A stretch of 64,000 nucleotides of DNA from Bradyrhizobium sp. AUGA SZCCT0158 (lineage in GTDB: Bacteria; Pseudomonadota; Alphaproteobacteria; Rhizobiales; Xanthobacteraceae). Shown here in pieces: positions 1-8,375 of the stretch. Made by a program: the position numbers and the translations under genes. The notes beneath the pieces are model-generated. The model was not told where the DNA came from and did no database searches. It saw only the letters and a list, made by a program, of their open reading frames with translations. Location of the stretch: assembly GCF_018130065.1 (NCBI RefSeq), contig NZ_JAFCME010000017.1, forward strand, positions 111,792-175,791, given 5' to 3'. Each line of letters opens with the position of its first letter. Position 1 is the stretch's first letter.

Positions 1-1357
1 AAGTCTTGGTCTTTTCGGCCTGGCCGGCGAGATACTGCTCCAGCCAATGGATGTGGTAGTCGCCGTCGATGATACCGGGCTCGCGGACCAGGGCGCGGAA
101 CAGCGGCAGGGTGGTCTCGATACCTTCGACCACCATCTCGTCCAGCGCGCGGCGCAGCCGCATCAGGCATTCGCCGCGGGTCTTGCCGTGAACGATCAGC
201 TTGCCGACCAGCGAGTCGTAATAGGGCGGGATGACGTAACCCTGATAGACGGCGGAATCGATCCGGACGCCGAGGCCGCCGGGTGGATGGAATTGCGTGA
301 TCTTGCCCGGCGAGGGACGAAACGTCTGCGGATTTTCCGCATTGATGCGGCATTCGATGGCGTGGCCGATGATGGCGATCTCGTCCTGCGTCGCCGGCAG
401 GTCGCCGCCGGCGGCGATGCGGATCTGTTCCAGCACGAGGTCGATATCGGTGATGCTTTCGGTGACGGGATGCTCGACCTGGATGCGGGTGTTCATTTCG
501 ATGAAATAGAACTCGCCGTCCTCGTACAGAAACTCGATGGTGCCGACACCGAGATATTTCATGTCCTGCATCGCCTTGGCGCAGGTGGCGCCGATCTTGG
601 CGCGTGCGGCGGCAGAGAGAACCGGTGAGGGGCCTTCTTCCCAGACCTTCTGGTGACGGCGCTGCAGCGAACAGTCGCGTTCGCCGAGATGGATGGCGCC
701 GCCGCGGCCGTCGCCCAGCACCTGGATCTCGATGTGGCGCGGCCTGGTCAGATATTTCTCGAGATAGACCGAAGCGTCGCCGAACGCGGATTTGGCCTCG
801 TTGGAGGCGGTCGAGAGCGCCATCAACAGCTCATCGGCCGTGTGCGCGACTTTCATGCCGCGTCCGCCGCCGCCGGCAGCGGCTTTGACCAGCACCGGAA
901 ACCCGATCGCCTTGCCGATCGCCATCGCGTCGTCTTCGGGGCCGACCGCGCCATCGGAGCCGGGCACCACGGGAATGCCGAGCTTCTTGGCGGTCTTCTT
1001 GGCTTCGATCTTGTCGCCCATCAGGCGGATGTGCTCGGCTTTCGGGCCGATGAAATGCAGATTGTGCTCGGCGAGGATTTCGGCGAAGCGGGCGTTCTCG
1101 GACAGGAAGCCGTAGCCGGGATGCACCGCATCGGCGCCGGTGATCTCGCAGGCCGCGAGCAGCGAGGGGATGTTGAGATAGCTGTCTTTTGACGGCGGCG
1201 GCCCGATGCAGACGCTTTCGTCGGCAAGCCGCACATGCATCGCGTCGGCGTCGGCGGTGGAATGCACGGCGACCGTGGAGATGCCGAGTTCCTTGCACGC
1301 ACGCAGCACGCGAAGGGCGATCTCGCCGCGATTGGCTATCAGGATCTTGTCGAACAT
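1..1357 (-). CDS. accC: biotin carboxylase, acetyl-CoA carboxylase subunit (C-terminus cut by window edge)
   Basis: Biotin carboxylase carboxylates the biotin carried by AccB, using ATP and bicarbonate. This is the first half-reaction of acetyl-CoA carboxylase in cytoplasmic fatty acid synthesis. The 452 visible codons begin MFDKILIANRGEIA, carry the ATP-grasp glycine loop KAAAGGGGRGM (about residues 158-168) and the active-site stretch EMNTRIQVEHPVTE. The family is about 450 residues long, so only a few C-terminal codons can lie beyond the left edge. The ATG is at 1355-1357, 24 nt after the accB stop on the same strand, so accB and accC are very likely co-transcribed. Nothing anomalous is seen. 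Confidence 0.97.
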   Translation of the reverse strand, partial: MFDKILIANRGEIALRVLRACKELGISTVAVHSTADADAMHVRLADESVCIGPPPSKDSYLNIPSLLAACEITGADAVHPGYGFLSENARFAEILAEHNLHFIGPKAEHIRLMGDKIEAKKTAKKLGIPVVPGSDGAVGPEDDAMAIGKAIGFPVLVKAAAGGGGRGMKVAHTADELLMALSTASNEAKSAFGDASVYLEKYLTRPRHIEIQVLGDGRGGAIHLGERDCSLQRRHQKVWEEGPSPVLSAAARAKIGATCAKAMQDMKYLGVGTIEFLYEDGEFYFIEMNTRIQVEHPVTESITDIDLVLEQIRIAAGGDLPATQDEIAIIGHAIECRINAENPQTFRPSPGKITQFHPPGGLGVRIDSAVYQGYVIPPYYDSLVGKLIVHGKTRGECLMRLRRALDEMVVEGIETTLPLFRALVREPGIIDGDYHIHWLEQYLAGQAEKTKT

Positions 1358-1381
1358 CGCAGCGCCTGACGTTGACGGATT

Positions 1382-1873
1382 CTATTCAATGATCACCAAC
1401 GGCTCGCCGAATTCGACCGGTTGGCCGTCCTCGACGAGAATCTGCGTCACGGTGCCCGCGCGCGGCGATGGAATCTGGTTCATCGTCTTCATGGCTTCGA
1501 TGATCAGCAGGGTCTGTCCCACCGACACCTTGGTGCCGACCTCGATGAACGGCTTGGCGCCGGGTTCGGGCGCCGAGTAGGCGGTGCCGACCATCGGCGA
1601 GGGGACGGCGCCGGGATGTTTGGCCAGATCGGCGATCGCCGCCGGGGTCACGTTGGCGGCCGGTGCCCCGTGCGCCGACGGGGCCTGCTGGTAATTGCCC
1701 GGCATCGAAGCTGTGACGGTGATGTTGCGCGCCACGCGCACCCGCAGGCCGGCGCGCTCGATCTCGATTTCGGTGAGGCTGGTTTCGTCCAGCAGCAACG
1801 CCAGTTCGCGGATCAGCGCACTGTCGTCGCTCTTGAAATTTGCGGCTGATTTGTTGTCAGGCTTGCTAGCCAT
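1382..1873 (-). CDS. accB: biotin carboxyl carrier protein of acetyl-CoA carboxylase
   Basis: AccB carries the covalently bound biotin that shuttles carboxyl groups from AccC to the carboxyltransferase. The 163-residue protein starts MASKPDNKSAANFK (ATG at 1871-1873). It has a Pro/Ala-rich flexible linker in the middle and a C-terminal biotinyl domain with EAMKTMNQI; the Lys is the biotinylation site and the E. coli version reads EAMKMMNQI. An in-frame start at 2008 would run into the aroQ end and lacks family-like sequence, so the 1873 start was chosen. It lies between aroQ (56 nt upstream) and accC (24 nt downstream). Confidence 0.95.
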   Translation of the reverse strand: MASKPDNKSAANFKSDDSALIRELALLLDETSLTEIEIERAGLRVRVARNITVTASMPGNYQQAPSAHGAPAANVTPAAIADLAKHPGAVPSPMVGTAYSAPEPGAKPFIEVGTKVSVGQTLLIIEAMKTMNQIPSPRAGTVTQILVEDGQPVEFGEPLVIIE

Positions 1874-1929
1874 ATGCGGGGTCCGGAATTCTCTGGGGGA
1901 TGACGGCTGAGGCGCCAGGCTTTTGATTA

Positions 1930-2388
1930 TCAGGCTTTTGCCTTGACGCCGATTTTGGCGGCAAGGCCGTTGATTGCGAGCCGGTAACCGTCGATCCCGA
2001 ACCCGCACAGCGATGCGAAGGCGGCTTTGGCCGTGAACGAATGGTGCCGGAAACTCTCGCGAGCGTGAATATTGCTGATGTGCACTTCAACGGTCGGGAT
2101 TTTCACTCCGACCAGCGCGTCGTGCAGCGCGATCGAGGTGTGGGAATAGCCGCCGGCATTGATGATGATGCCGACCGTTTTCTTGGCGCGGGCCTCATGG
2201 ATGAAATCAATCAGCTCGCCTTCGCGGTTGGACTGCCGGCAATCGGCCACAAGGCCGAATTGAGCGGCCGCCTCCGCGCACAATTTCTCGACATCGGCGA
2301 GGGTGGCATGGCCATAGGTCTCGGGCTCGCGCGTCCCCAACAAATTGAGGTTCGGGCCGTTGAGTACAAGGATTGTCGGTTGGGCCAT
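1930..2388 (-). CDS. aroQ: type II 3-dehydroquinate dehydratase
   Basis: AroQ converts 3-dehydroquinate to 3-dehydroshikimate in the shikimate pathway. The 152-residue length fits the small dodecameric type II family. Visible family signatures are NGPNLNLLGTREPETYG at the N-terminus (catalytic Arg and Tyr of the lid loop), INAGGYSHTSIALHDAL in the middle and VEVHISNIHARESFRHHS (His and Asn of the active site). The order aroQ-accB-accC on one strand is usual for rhizobia. It is probably the first gene of the operon, since the 234 nt upstream contain no gene. Confidence 0.96.
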   Translation of the reverse strand: MAQPTILVLNGPNLNLLGTREPETYGHATLADVEKLCAEAAAQFGLVADCRQSNREGELIDFIHEARAKKTVGIIINAGGYSHTSIALHDALVGVKIPTVEVHISNIHARESFRHHSFTAKAAFASLCGFGIDGYRLAINGLAAKIGVKAKA

Positions 2389-2569
2389 CCGGATTCCAGC
2401 AAAGGGGGGCGGGTAGATCGCGGGGGGTTATAGGTAACAACGCGGCCAAGGGGAAGCCTGATGGGGGTTTTGAACACCCTTCAAGCGCCTCAACCGGTTC
2501 GTAAAAAGGCCTATGGAACCTACGGAAATCACTCATTAACCAAGGTTAAAGAGCGCGAAGTCCCGACGC

Positions 2570-2597
2570 AAAAGGGGCGGGCATTGCTGCCCACCCC
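2570..2597 (-). terminator. Rho-independent terminator of the DUF1236 gene
   Basis: The arms 2574-2583 (GGGGCGGGCA) and 2588-2597 (TGCCCACCCC) pair with one mismatch around a 4-nt loop. On the minus strand the stem is followed by a run of four T (2570-2573). It stands 26 nt past the stop codon of the gene at 2623-3342, which reads into it. The rest of 2389-2622 shows no gene. Confidence 0.6.
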
Positions 2598-2622
2598 CCA
2601 ATTGCCGTCACTGCGAAGGACG

Positions 2623-3342
2623 TTAGCCCTCGATGATGTAGACGATCTCATGCGTCTGCGGGCGCACGATCACATAGCGGCCTTTGACCAGGATGACCTG
2701 ATAGCCGCGCCATTCCGGATAGATCTCGACGATCCGCGGCGGAAGCGGATAGAAGGTGACCGAGCTCGGAACCCGCGTGCCAACCGAGATATTGAAGTTG
2801 ACGTTGGTGGTTTCCCGGATGCTCGTCTCCGACTTGATGGCGGTTGTGATCTGCGAGCGCTTTTCAGCCGGAGGTGCTGCGGTTGCCGAAGTCGCGGCGT
2901 TGCCGGTGGTGGCGCCCGACTTGCTGTCGGTCTGGGCCGTGCCGGTCTTGCTGTCCGCCGCACCCTTGCTGTCGGTTGCGCTCTTGGAGTCCATGCCGGT
3001 CTTGCTGTCGCGGCCCTCGGCCTTCATGTCCTTGCCGCCCTTGGGTTCGGTCTCGGAGCGCATGCTCTTCTCACCGGCGGGCGACTTGGTGTCCTGAGCG
3101 CTCTTGCTCGACGGCATCTTCTCGTTGGATTCCGCGCCCTTTGCGCCCTTCATGTCGGAAGCGCCGCCGCTGTCGCGCTGCATCGTGCCCGACCCGGCTC
3201 CGCCCGGTGACGGCGCGGTCTGCTGGGTCGCGGGACCAGCCGACGGCGACTCTTTGCTCATGCCGGTGCCCTGCGCATTTGCAAAGCCCGTTCCGGCGAT
3301 CAGTGCCGCGACGGCGGCTGAAATCAGAAAACGATTAGACAT
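2623..3342 (-). CDS. secreted DUF1236 family protein with Ser/Lys/Asp-rich middle
   Basis: A predicted exported protein of unknown function. The 239 residues start MSNRFLISAAVAALIAGTG, a signal peptide ending near ANAQ. A long low-complexity section (about residues 25-165) follows, rich in Ser, Lys, Asp and Gly, with recurring DSK units. The C-terminal 60-70 residues (VNFNISVGTRVPSSVTFYPL ... GRYVIVRPQTHEIVYIIEG) match the DUF1236 type common in Bradyrhizobium. The start at 3340-3342 has a strong ribosome site, GAGGAG, ending 6 nt upstream, better than the longer in-frame start at 3423. A terminator follows at 2570-2597. The low-complexity part suggests a disordered linker, but the role is unknown. 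Confidence 0.8.
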   Translation of the reverse strand: MSNRFLISAAVAALIAGTGFANAQGTGMSKESPSAGPATQQTAPSPGGAGSGTMQRDSGGASDMKGAKGAESNEKMPSSKSAQDTKSPAGEKSMRSETEPKGGKDMKAEGRDSKTGMDSKSATDSKGAADSKTGTAQTDSKSGATTGNAATSATAAPPAEKRSQITTAIKSETSIRETTNVNFNISVGTRVPSSVTFYPLPPRIVEIYPEWRGYQVILVKGRYVIVRPQTHEIVYIIEG

Positions 3343-3471
3343 AGAATTCTCCTCACGTGGATGCATTGCCCGCACCGACAACGAAAGGAGATGTGCGATG
3401 TTCCTGCCCAATCGCGGTTCCATCAGATTAGTTTGATGAATGCGGGGTGAATTTGAAACTCAACTTGGCAA

Positions 3472-3541
3472 GACGCGTTTTCTTGACCCGAACCGTTGCC
3501 CCCCGCATCAAGTTCGGGGCAGGCGTTCGCTCGAAAACGCT
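3472..3541 (-). repeat. copy A of the dispersed AGCGTTTTCGAGCGAAGTGG-type repeat, with an internal insert
   Basis: Read on the minus strand it begins AGCGTTTTCGAGCGAA and ends AAGAAAACGCGTC, as do the copies near 7000, 18640, 47650 and 63900. In those copies the middle is a short GGATACCGG-type spacer. Here it is replaced by about 31 bp that include a small palindrome, TGCCCC ... GGGGCA, at 3497-3521. The element lies in the gap between the genes at 2623-3342 and 3543-4475. Confidence 0.7.
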
Positions 3542-3542
3542 G

Positions 3543-4475
3543 TTAACCGCAGGCCCAGTCGAACTCCATCGTTTCGAGATCGAGCTGAGCGTTGCCGCCG
3601 CCGAAATTGAAGCCGCCGAAATGCTCTTCGATTTCGAGATAGGTCGCGCTGTACTTCGGCGTCCATTGGCAGGGAAACATCGTGCCGCCGAGATGATTGC
3701 GCCCGGACAGCCGCTCCAGTTCGAACCGCTCGGCGCCCTTGCTGTAGGGCGCGATGTAATCGCCGAGTTCATCCTTGTGCAACAGCTTGTCGCGCGGCGG
3801 ACGGCCGACATTGGGATCGCCGTCACGCACCGCGACCGCAATGCCGTAGGCGTGGTGGCCGATCTCGGGCACGCGCCCGAACAGCCGGTACCAGTACTTG
3901 TTGGCGATCTCATCGACGCTGTCATAGCTGGCGATCTGAAGATCGAAAGCCGCGCGCGCCGAACCGCTCTCAAGCCAAGGCGGCGCCGGATTCGCTTGCA
4001 GCAGCGCGTTGCCGGCGAGGCGAGGGGGCTGACACAGCGGTCCTGCGAACTCGGCTTCCGTCAACCAGATCGCTGCGAAATTGTGGTCGATGACGTCTTT
4101 CATCCGGAATTCCATCCGGTGCCGATTCTGCTTGTAGAGCCAGAACGGCAACAGATCGGGATCGGCCGGACGGTCCGATGCCTCCGACGTGAGATATTCG
4201 GCGATCGTCTCGACTTCGCTCGGCTCGTCATGCTGCTGATCGGCGAACATCGTGAGCGCGACATAGTCCGCGCCTTTGGTGCGATACTGCTCGGGCAGCT
4301 TCAGCGTGAAGCAGGGCTGCATCGGAAAGCCGTCATACGGGCTGAGCGGCCATTGGCTCTCGCTAATTCCGGGCGGCAGGCCGTAGCACCAGCCGTGATC
4401 GGTATTGGTCCCGCGGGCGGGCGCGGTCTTGAGGAGTTCGAGGTCGTAGGCGGTGGTTGGCGGCGTCAGGCTCAT
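3543..4475 (-). CDS. conserved-looking protein of unknown function, 310 residues
   Basis: I do not recognise this gene with confidence. It encodes a soluble, acidic protein with no signal peptide or membrane segment, many Trp and Tyr residues and typical alphaproteobacterial codon use. The C-terminus ends HFGGFNFGGGNAQLDLETME followed by FDWACG. A Gly-rich strand ending of this sort recalls YwqG/DUF1963-like proteins, but that is only a resemblance. The start ATG at 4473-4475 has AGGACC a short distance upstream. It reads in the same direction as the dsbA-type gene but is separated from it by a strong terminator at 4551-4584, so it probably has its own promoter in the short gap 4476-4550. Confidence 0.6.
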   Translation of the reverse strand: MSLTPPTTAYDLELLKTAPARGTNTDHGWCYGLPPGISESQWPLSPYDGFPMQPCFTLKLPEQYRTKGADYVALTMFADQQHDEPSEVETIAEYLTSEASDRPADPDLLPFWLYKQNRHRMEFRMKDVIDHNFAAIWLTEAEFAGPLCQPPRLAGNALLQANPAPPWLESGSARAAFDLQIASYDSVDEIANKYWYRLFGRVPEIGHHAYGIAVAVRDGDPNVGRPPRDKLLHKDELGDYIAPYSKGAERFELERLSGRNHLGGTMFPCQWTPKYSATYLEIEEHFGGFNFGGGNAQLDLETMEFDWACG

Positions 4476-4550
4476 GCGGGGGTCCTGTTGGTGCGAGCCC
4501 TCTTAGTGCCTGGTAGCGTCGCCGCGGTTCAGCCGCAGCAGGCATGCGGC

Positions 4551-4584
4551 AAAAAAAATCCGGCTGCGATGCAGCCGGATTTTG
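4551..4584 (-). terminator. strong Rho-independent terminator of the DsbA-type gene
   Basis: A perfect hairpin, ATCCGGCTGC GAT GCAGCCGGAT (4558-4580), is flanked by eight A on the left (a U-run for the minus strand) and TTTT on the right. It lies 29 nt beyond the stop of the gene at 4613-5380 and separates it from the gene at 3543-4475. By shape it could also work for the plus strand, but no plus-strand gene leads into it. Confidence 0.85.
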
Positions 4585-4612
4585 TCCGTCGAATGATACA
4601 GGGCGTTTGGCT

Positions 4613-5380
4613 TCAGCAGGTCGCCTTGCCGCAGCGGGCGATGCTGATCTTTTCCTTGAGGCTTTCGACGCCGACCGCGCCGATCACGACCTGCTTGCCG
4701 ATCACATAGCTCGGGGTGCCGTTCATGCCCATGGCCTCGGCGAGCTTCATGTTCTCCTCGAGGGTGGCGCGGATTTCGGGGCTTGCCAGATCCTTTTCGA
4801 GCCTGGCCATGTCGAGGCCGGCTTCCTTGGCGACCGCAAGCGCGCGGGCCTTGTCGGCGGCACCGCGGCCGGTGAGCAGCTTCTGGTGGAAGTCGAGATA
4901 TTTCTTTCCGGTCGGATCCTGCATCCGCACCGCGACCCCGACCTGGGCGGCTTCGACTGAACCTGTGCTCAGCACCGGGAATTCCTTGAGCACGACCTTC
5001 AGCTTGGGATCGCCCTTCATCAATTCCATCATGTCGAGCATCGCGCGCTTGCAGTAGCCGCAATTGTAATCGAAGAACTCGACGAAGGTGACGTCGCCGT
5101 CCTTGTTGCCGAGCGTCACGTTGCGCGGCGAGTTGAAGATCGCATTGGCGTTCTTGGCGATGCTGGCCTGATGCTTCTCGGCTTCGGCGGCGGACTGGCG
5201 CCTGGTCAGTTCGGCCATCGCCTCTTCCAGCACCTCGGGATGGGCGATCAGGTACTCCCGGACGATGTTCTCGATGTCTTTGCGCTGGACATCGGAGAAG
5301 CTCTGCGCGGAAGCCGGCAGCGACGCGCCGCACAGGGCGATCGCGAACAGGGCGGAAGCAAGGTAACGGAGCAAAGGCAT
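4613..5380 (-). CDS. periplasmic DsbA/ScsC-family thiol-disulfide oxidoreductase
   Basis: A predicted periplasmic thiol oxidoreductase acting on cysteines of exported proteins. The 255 residues start MPLLRYLASALFAIALCGAS (signal peptide, cleavage likely after ASAQ). An N-terminal helical segment (about 27-60, ending IAHPEVLEEAMAELTRR) resembles the ScsC/Com1 N-domain that mediates oligomerisation. The thioredoxin fold has the active site FFDYNCGYCKRA (CGYC at 107-110) and a cis-proline loop NGTPSYVIG near the C-terminus. Two more cysteines occur in the last residues (CGKATC). The start at 5378-5380 has AAGGA upstream; the longer in-frame start at 5470 would bury the signal peptide. Whether it oxidises or isomerises cannot be told from sequence. 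Confidence 0.88.
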   Translation of the reverse strand: MPLLRYLASALFAIALCGASLPASAQSFSDVQRKDIENIVREYLIAHPEVLEEAMAELTRRQSAAEAEKHQASIAKNANAIFNSPRNVTLGNKDGDVTFVEFFDYNCGYCKRAMLDMMELMKGDPKLKVVLKEFPVLSTGSVEAAQVGVAVRMQDPTGKKYLDFHQKLLTGRGAADKARALAVAKEAGLDMARLEKDLASPEIRATLEENMKLAEAMGMNGTPSYVIGKQVVIGAVGVESLKEKISIARCGKATC

Positions 5381-5494
5381 CGGTAAATCCTTGGGTGGCG
5401 AGTTCCGGGCCGTTCTCATGAAGGCCGGCACTTGGAATACGCTTGGTGTCCAGGTTCGGTTGTCGTGCAACTCAGTTTATTTCCGGTAGCGGCG

Positions 5495-6895
5495 CTAGTT
5501 GCTTCTTTGGCCGGGAAGCGGTTTGGCGCTCACAATATCGTCAGCTTTGACCCATCCCGGGGTCCCGATCGCGAACCGCGTCTTGGCCCGCGAGGCGAGG
5601 TCGCGCGCGGTCTTGTTGTCGCCGCGGAGGTACGCGGCCTGGGCCGATGCCAGATCGGCCTGCGCGTAGTCGCCCTTGCGGCCATAGGCCATCGCGAGCT
5701 GCATGTAGCCGATCGGGGCTTCGGTCTCGCGCGCCAGCGCCGCGCGCAGGATGGCGATCGCCTCTTCAGTGTAGGCCTTGTTGTCGGACGCCACCAGCGC
5801 CTGCCCAAGCAGCATCTCGATGAGCGGGGCGTTGTTGGAAAGCTGTACCGCCTTGCGCAGCGGCGCGATGGCCTCGGCCGGCTTGCCGCCTTCCAGCAAA
5901 GCCTGTCCGCGGAGTTCGTAGAAATAGGCATTGGCCGGTTGCAGCTGGATCAGGCTGTCGATCTGGGCCAGCGCGCTGCGCAGGTCGCCATGCAGATAGG
6001 TGGTGATGGCGCGCGCATAACGCGCGGGCACGCCGGTGTTGGACAGCGGATAGCGCCGGAAGACGGTGTCCTGCCGCTCCATGAAGCCGGAGATCTTGGC
6101 GCGCACCATGTCGTGGCGCATTTGCAGGGCGGGGTCGTCCTTCTTGTCCCAATAGGGGCTGGAACGGGCGAGCTCTTCCAAGGCGCGGACGCGCTCGGCC
6201 GGCATCGGGTGCGACTGCACGTAGGGGTCGGCGCCGCGCGCCGCGAACAGGCTCTCATCGGAGAAGCGCTTGAAGGTCTCAAACATGCCGCGGGCCGACT
6301 GGCCGGTGGCATTGAGGAATTTCACCCCGGCCTTGTCGGCGTTTTCCTCCTGCTGCCGTACATAGGAAAGCAGAGTGCGCTTGATCACCTCGGCGGGTGC
6401 CGACATCGCGGCGGCGCCGGCATTGGCCAGCCCGCTGTTGCCGCCACCGCGCGAGCCCGCCACCATGGCGCCGGCGCCGAGCAGCATGGCGATGATCATC
6501 TGGGTCTGCGCGTCCGCCAGCCGCTCGCGAAGTTTTGAGAGGTGACCGCCGGCCAGATGGCCGGTCTCGTGCGCGAGCACGCCGATGATCTGGTTCGGTG
6601 TCTCCGATTGCATCATCGCGCCGTAGTTGACGAAGATGCGGCGGCCGTCGGCAACGAAAGCGTTGAAGACGCCTTCGTTGATGATCACCATCTGGATGTT
6701 CTGCTTCTCCATGCCGGCGGCGCGCAGGATCGGCCTTGTGTAGTCGCGCAGCAATTGCTCCGACTCGGTGTCGCGCAGCACCGGGGGGCCCTTGTTCTGG
6801 GCCGCCGCGAGCGTCGGCGTCATGACAAGCGCGGCCGCCGTGGCGAGGGCGGTCAGTTTCAGCGTCGTTTTGCGGTGCGCGAGGCGGAACAACAT
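5495..6895 (-). CDS. periplasmic M48-family zinc metalloprotease with TPR tail (BepA-like)
   Basis: A predicted periplasmic quality-control protease of the BepA/YfgC type, which in E. coli handles outer-membrane assembly intermediates. The 466 residues begin with a signal peptide (about 1-33, ending LAAAQ). The M48 domain has the zinc-binding motif HETGHLAGGHL (His109, Glu110, His113) and the downstream EENADKAG that supplies the third ligand. The C-terminal half is helical repeat sequence of TPR type (for example NAYFYELRGQALLEGGKPAE). The DsbA-type gene lies downstream on the same strand with a gap of about 115 nt. The upstream region to the divergent aminotransferase carries repeat copy B. 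Confidence 0.9.
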   Translation of the reverse strand: MLFRLAHRKTTLKLTALATAAALVMTPTLAAAQNKGPPVLRDTESEQLLRDYTRPILRAAGMEKQNIQMVIINEGVFNAFVADGRRIFVNYGAMMQSETPNQIIGVLAHETGHLAGGHLSKLRERLADAQTQMIIAMLLGAGAMVAGSRGGGNSGLANAGAAAMSAPAEVIKRTLLSYVRQQEENADKAGVKFLNATGQSARGMFETFKRFSDESLFAARGADPYVQSHPMPAERVRALEELARSSPYWDKKDDPALQMRHDMVRAKISGFMERQDTVFRRYPLSNTGVPARYARAITTYLHGDLRSALAQIDSLIQLQPANAYFYELRGQALLEGGKPAEAIAPLRKAVQLSNNAPLIEMLLGQALVASDNKAYTEEAIAILRAALARETEAPIGYMQLAMAYGRKGDYAQADLASAQAAYLRGDNKTARDLASRAKTRFAIGTPGWVKADDIVSAKPLPGQRSN

Positions 6896-6958
6896 GAAGC
6901 GATCTATTGGGCGTTGGCGGCGGAACTGGCGGTCAATCGGCGCTCGGGCCGAGCAGCC

Positions 6959-7044
6959 CTGATTAGATCAGAACCGAACGCCAGTCTCTTGTTTTGACGC
7001 TTTTTTCTTCCCGCGGACCAGTATCCACTTGGCTTGAAAGCGCT
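6959..7044. repeat. copy B of the dispersed repeat, between divergent genes
   Basis: Read on the minus strand it has AGCGCTTTCAAGCCAAGTGG, then a GATACTGG-type spacer, then GAAAAAAGCGTCAAAACAAG, and ends in the GGTTCTGATCTAATCAG palindromic part. The same order is seen in copy D near 47650. It sits in the divergent promoter region between the M48 protease (start 6895) and the aminotransferase (start 7133), so it may affect one of the two promoters. Confidence 0.7.
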
Positions 7045-7132
7045 ATAAGGAGCCACCGAATACGGCCAGTCTGGGGCGGTAACGGGTGCCGGAACTCGAA
7101 ATCGGCGCGAACCGATCAAATTGCAGATAGCG

Positions 7133-8320
7133 ATGCTCGAATCGACTCTTAGGGACGCTGCGAACACCCTGCTAACGGCTTCCAGCCGGAGCGATGTTCC
7201 ACCTTTCATGGTGATGGACGTGATGGCGGCGGCGGCCCGCATCGAGGCGGCCGGCGGCCACGTCATTCACATGGAGGTCGGCCAGCCGGCAGCGCCCGCT
7301 CCAAAGACCGCGCTGGCGGCGGCGCGTCTCGCGCTCGACGACGGCCGGATTGATTATACCTCCGCGCTCGGCATTCCCTCGCTGCGGGCGCGCATCGCCC
7401 GGCACTACCGCGATACTTACGGTTGTAGCGTTGATCCTGAGCGGATCGTGGTCACCACGGGCTCGTCGGGCGGCTTCATCCTGGCCTTTCTTGCGATGTT
7501 CGAACCGGGCGACCGCGTGGCGGTGAGCGTGCCCGGTTATCCGCCGTACCGGCACATCCTCACCGCGCTCGGCTGCGAGTCGGTGCTGATCGAGACCACG
7601 AGCGCGACACGCCACGCGCTGACCGGCGAAGCCTTGCTGGCGGCGCATCGCAAGACGCCCCTCAAGGGCGTGCTGGTCGGCAGTCCCGCCAATCCGACGG
7701 GAACCATGATGTCGCGGGAGGCGCTCACCAGCCTGATGGCGGCGGCCGAGAGCGCCGGCATTCGCTTCATCTCGGACGAGATCTATCACGGTCTCGATTA
7801 CGCGTTCCCGGCGGTGTCGGCCGCCGAGTTGTCGCCGCAGGCGCTGGTAATCAATTCATTCTCGAAATATTTCTGCATGACCGGCTGGCGCGTCGGCTGG
7901 ATGGTGGTGCCGGAGCCGCTGGTGCGGCCGATCGAACGTTTGCAGCAGAACCTGTCGATCTCGGTGCCGACGCTGTCGCAGATCGCAGCCGAGGCCGCGT
8001 TCGAGGGGGCGGCGGAAATGGAAGCGATCAAGCGCGGCTATCAGGAGAACCGCCGCATCCTGATCGATGGATTGCCGAAGGCCGGCCTGACCAATTTCCT
8101 GCCGGCCGACGGCGCGTTCTATCTCTATGCCGACGTCTCGCAGTTCACATCCGACAGCTTTGAATTCGCCAGCCGGATGCTGGAGAAAGCCCACGTCGCG
8201 GCGACGCCGGGCGTCGATTTCGACCCGATCCATGGACGCGCCTTCGTGCGCTTCTCCTATGCGCGCTCTTCCGACGAGATGCGCGAAGCCGTGAGCCGCA
8301 TCGCGAAGTGGCTCGGGTAG
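7133..8320 (+). CDS. PLP-dependent class I/II aminotransferase
   Basis: A fold-type I aminotransferase transferring an amino group between an amino acid and a 2-oxo acid; the substrate is not evident. The 395-residue protein has VTTGSSGGFILAFLAMFEPG (cofactor-binding turn), SPANPTGTMMS (the conserved NPTG), ISDEIYHGLDY (the Asp contacts the PLP pyridine) and SFSKYFCMTGWRVGW with the Schiff-base Lys. A C-terminal RFSYA supplies the carboxylate-binding Arg. An ATG at 7133 was chosen over the in-frame TTG at 7121; neither has a clear ribosome site. It stands alone, followed after 55 nt by bioY on the same strand. Biotin synthesis also uses aminotransferases, but this is not BioA by its motifs. 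Confidence 0.88.
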   Translation: MLESTLRDAANTLLTASSRSDVPPFMVMDVMAAAARIEAAGGHVIHMEVGQPAAPAPKTALAAARLALDDGRIDYTSALGIPSLRARIARHYRDTYGCSVDPERIVVTTGSSGGFILAFLAMFEPGDRVAVSVPGYPPYRHILTALGCESVLIETTSATRHALTGEALLAAHRKTPLKGVLVGSPANPTGTMMSREALTSLMAAAESAGIRFISDEIYHGLDYAFPAVSAAELSPQALVINSFSKYFCMTGWRVGWMVVPEPLVRPIERLQQNLSISVPTLSQIAAEAAFEGAAEMEAIKRGYQENRRILIDGLPKAGLTNFLPADGAFYLYADVSQFTSDSFEFASRMLEKAHVAATPGVDFDPIHGRAFVRFSYARSSDEMREAVSRIAKWLG

Positions 8321-8375
8321 GGCGCATCAGCCACCATCACTCATCCATATCTGCCATCTAGATCGGGGAACCATC

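Noticed and set aside
2536..2549. TTAACCAAGGTTAA as a CtrA box
   Set aside because: The spacer is 6 nt, not 7, and it lies about 150 nt before aroQ, where CtrA control would be unexpected. It is a plain palindrome.
3447..4709. 420-residue open frame opposite the gene at 3543-4475
   Set aside because: Its codon pattern is the shadow of the minus-strand gene and it runs across the strong terminator at 4551-4584.
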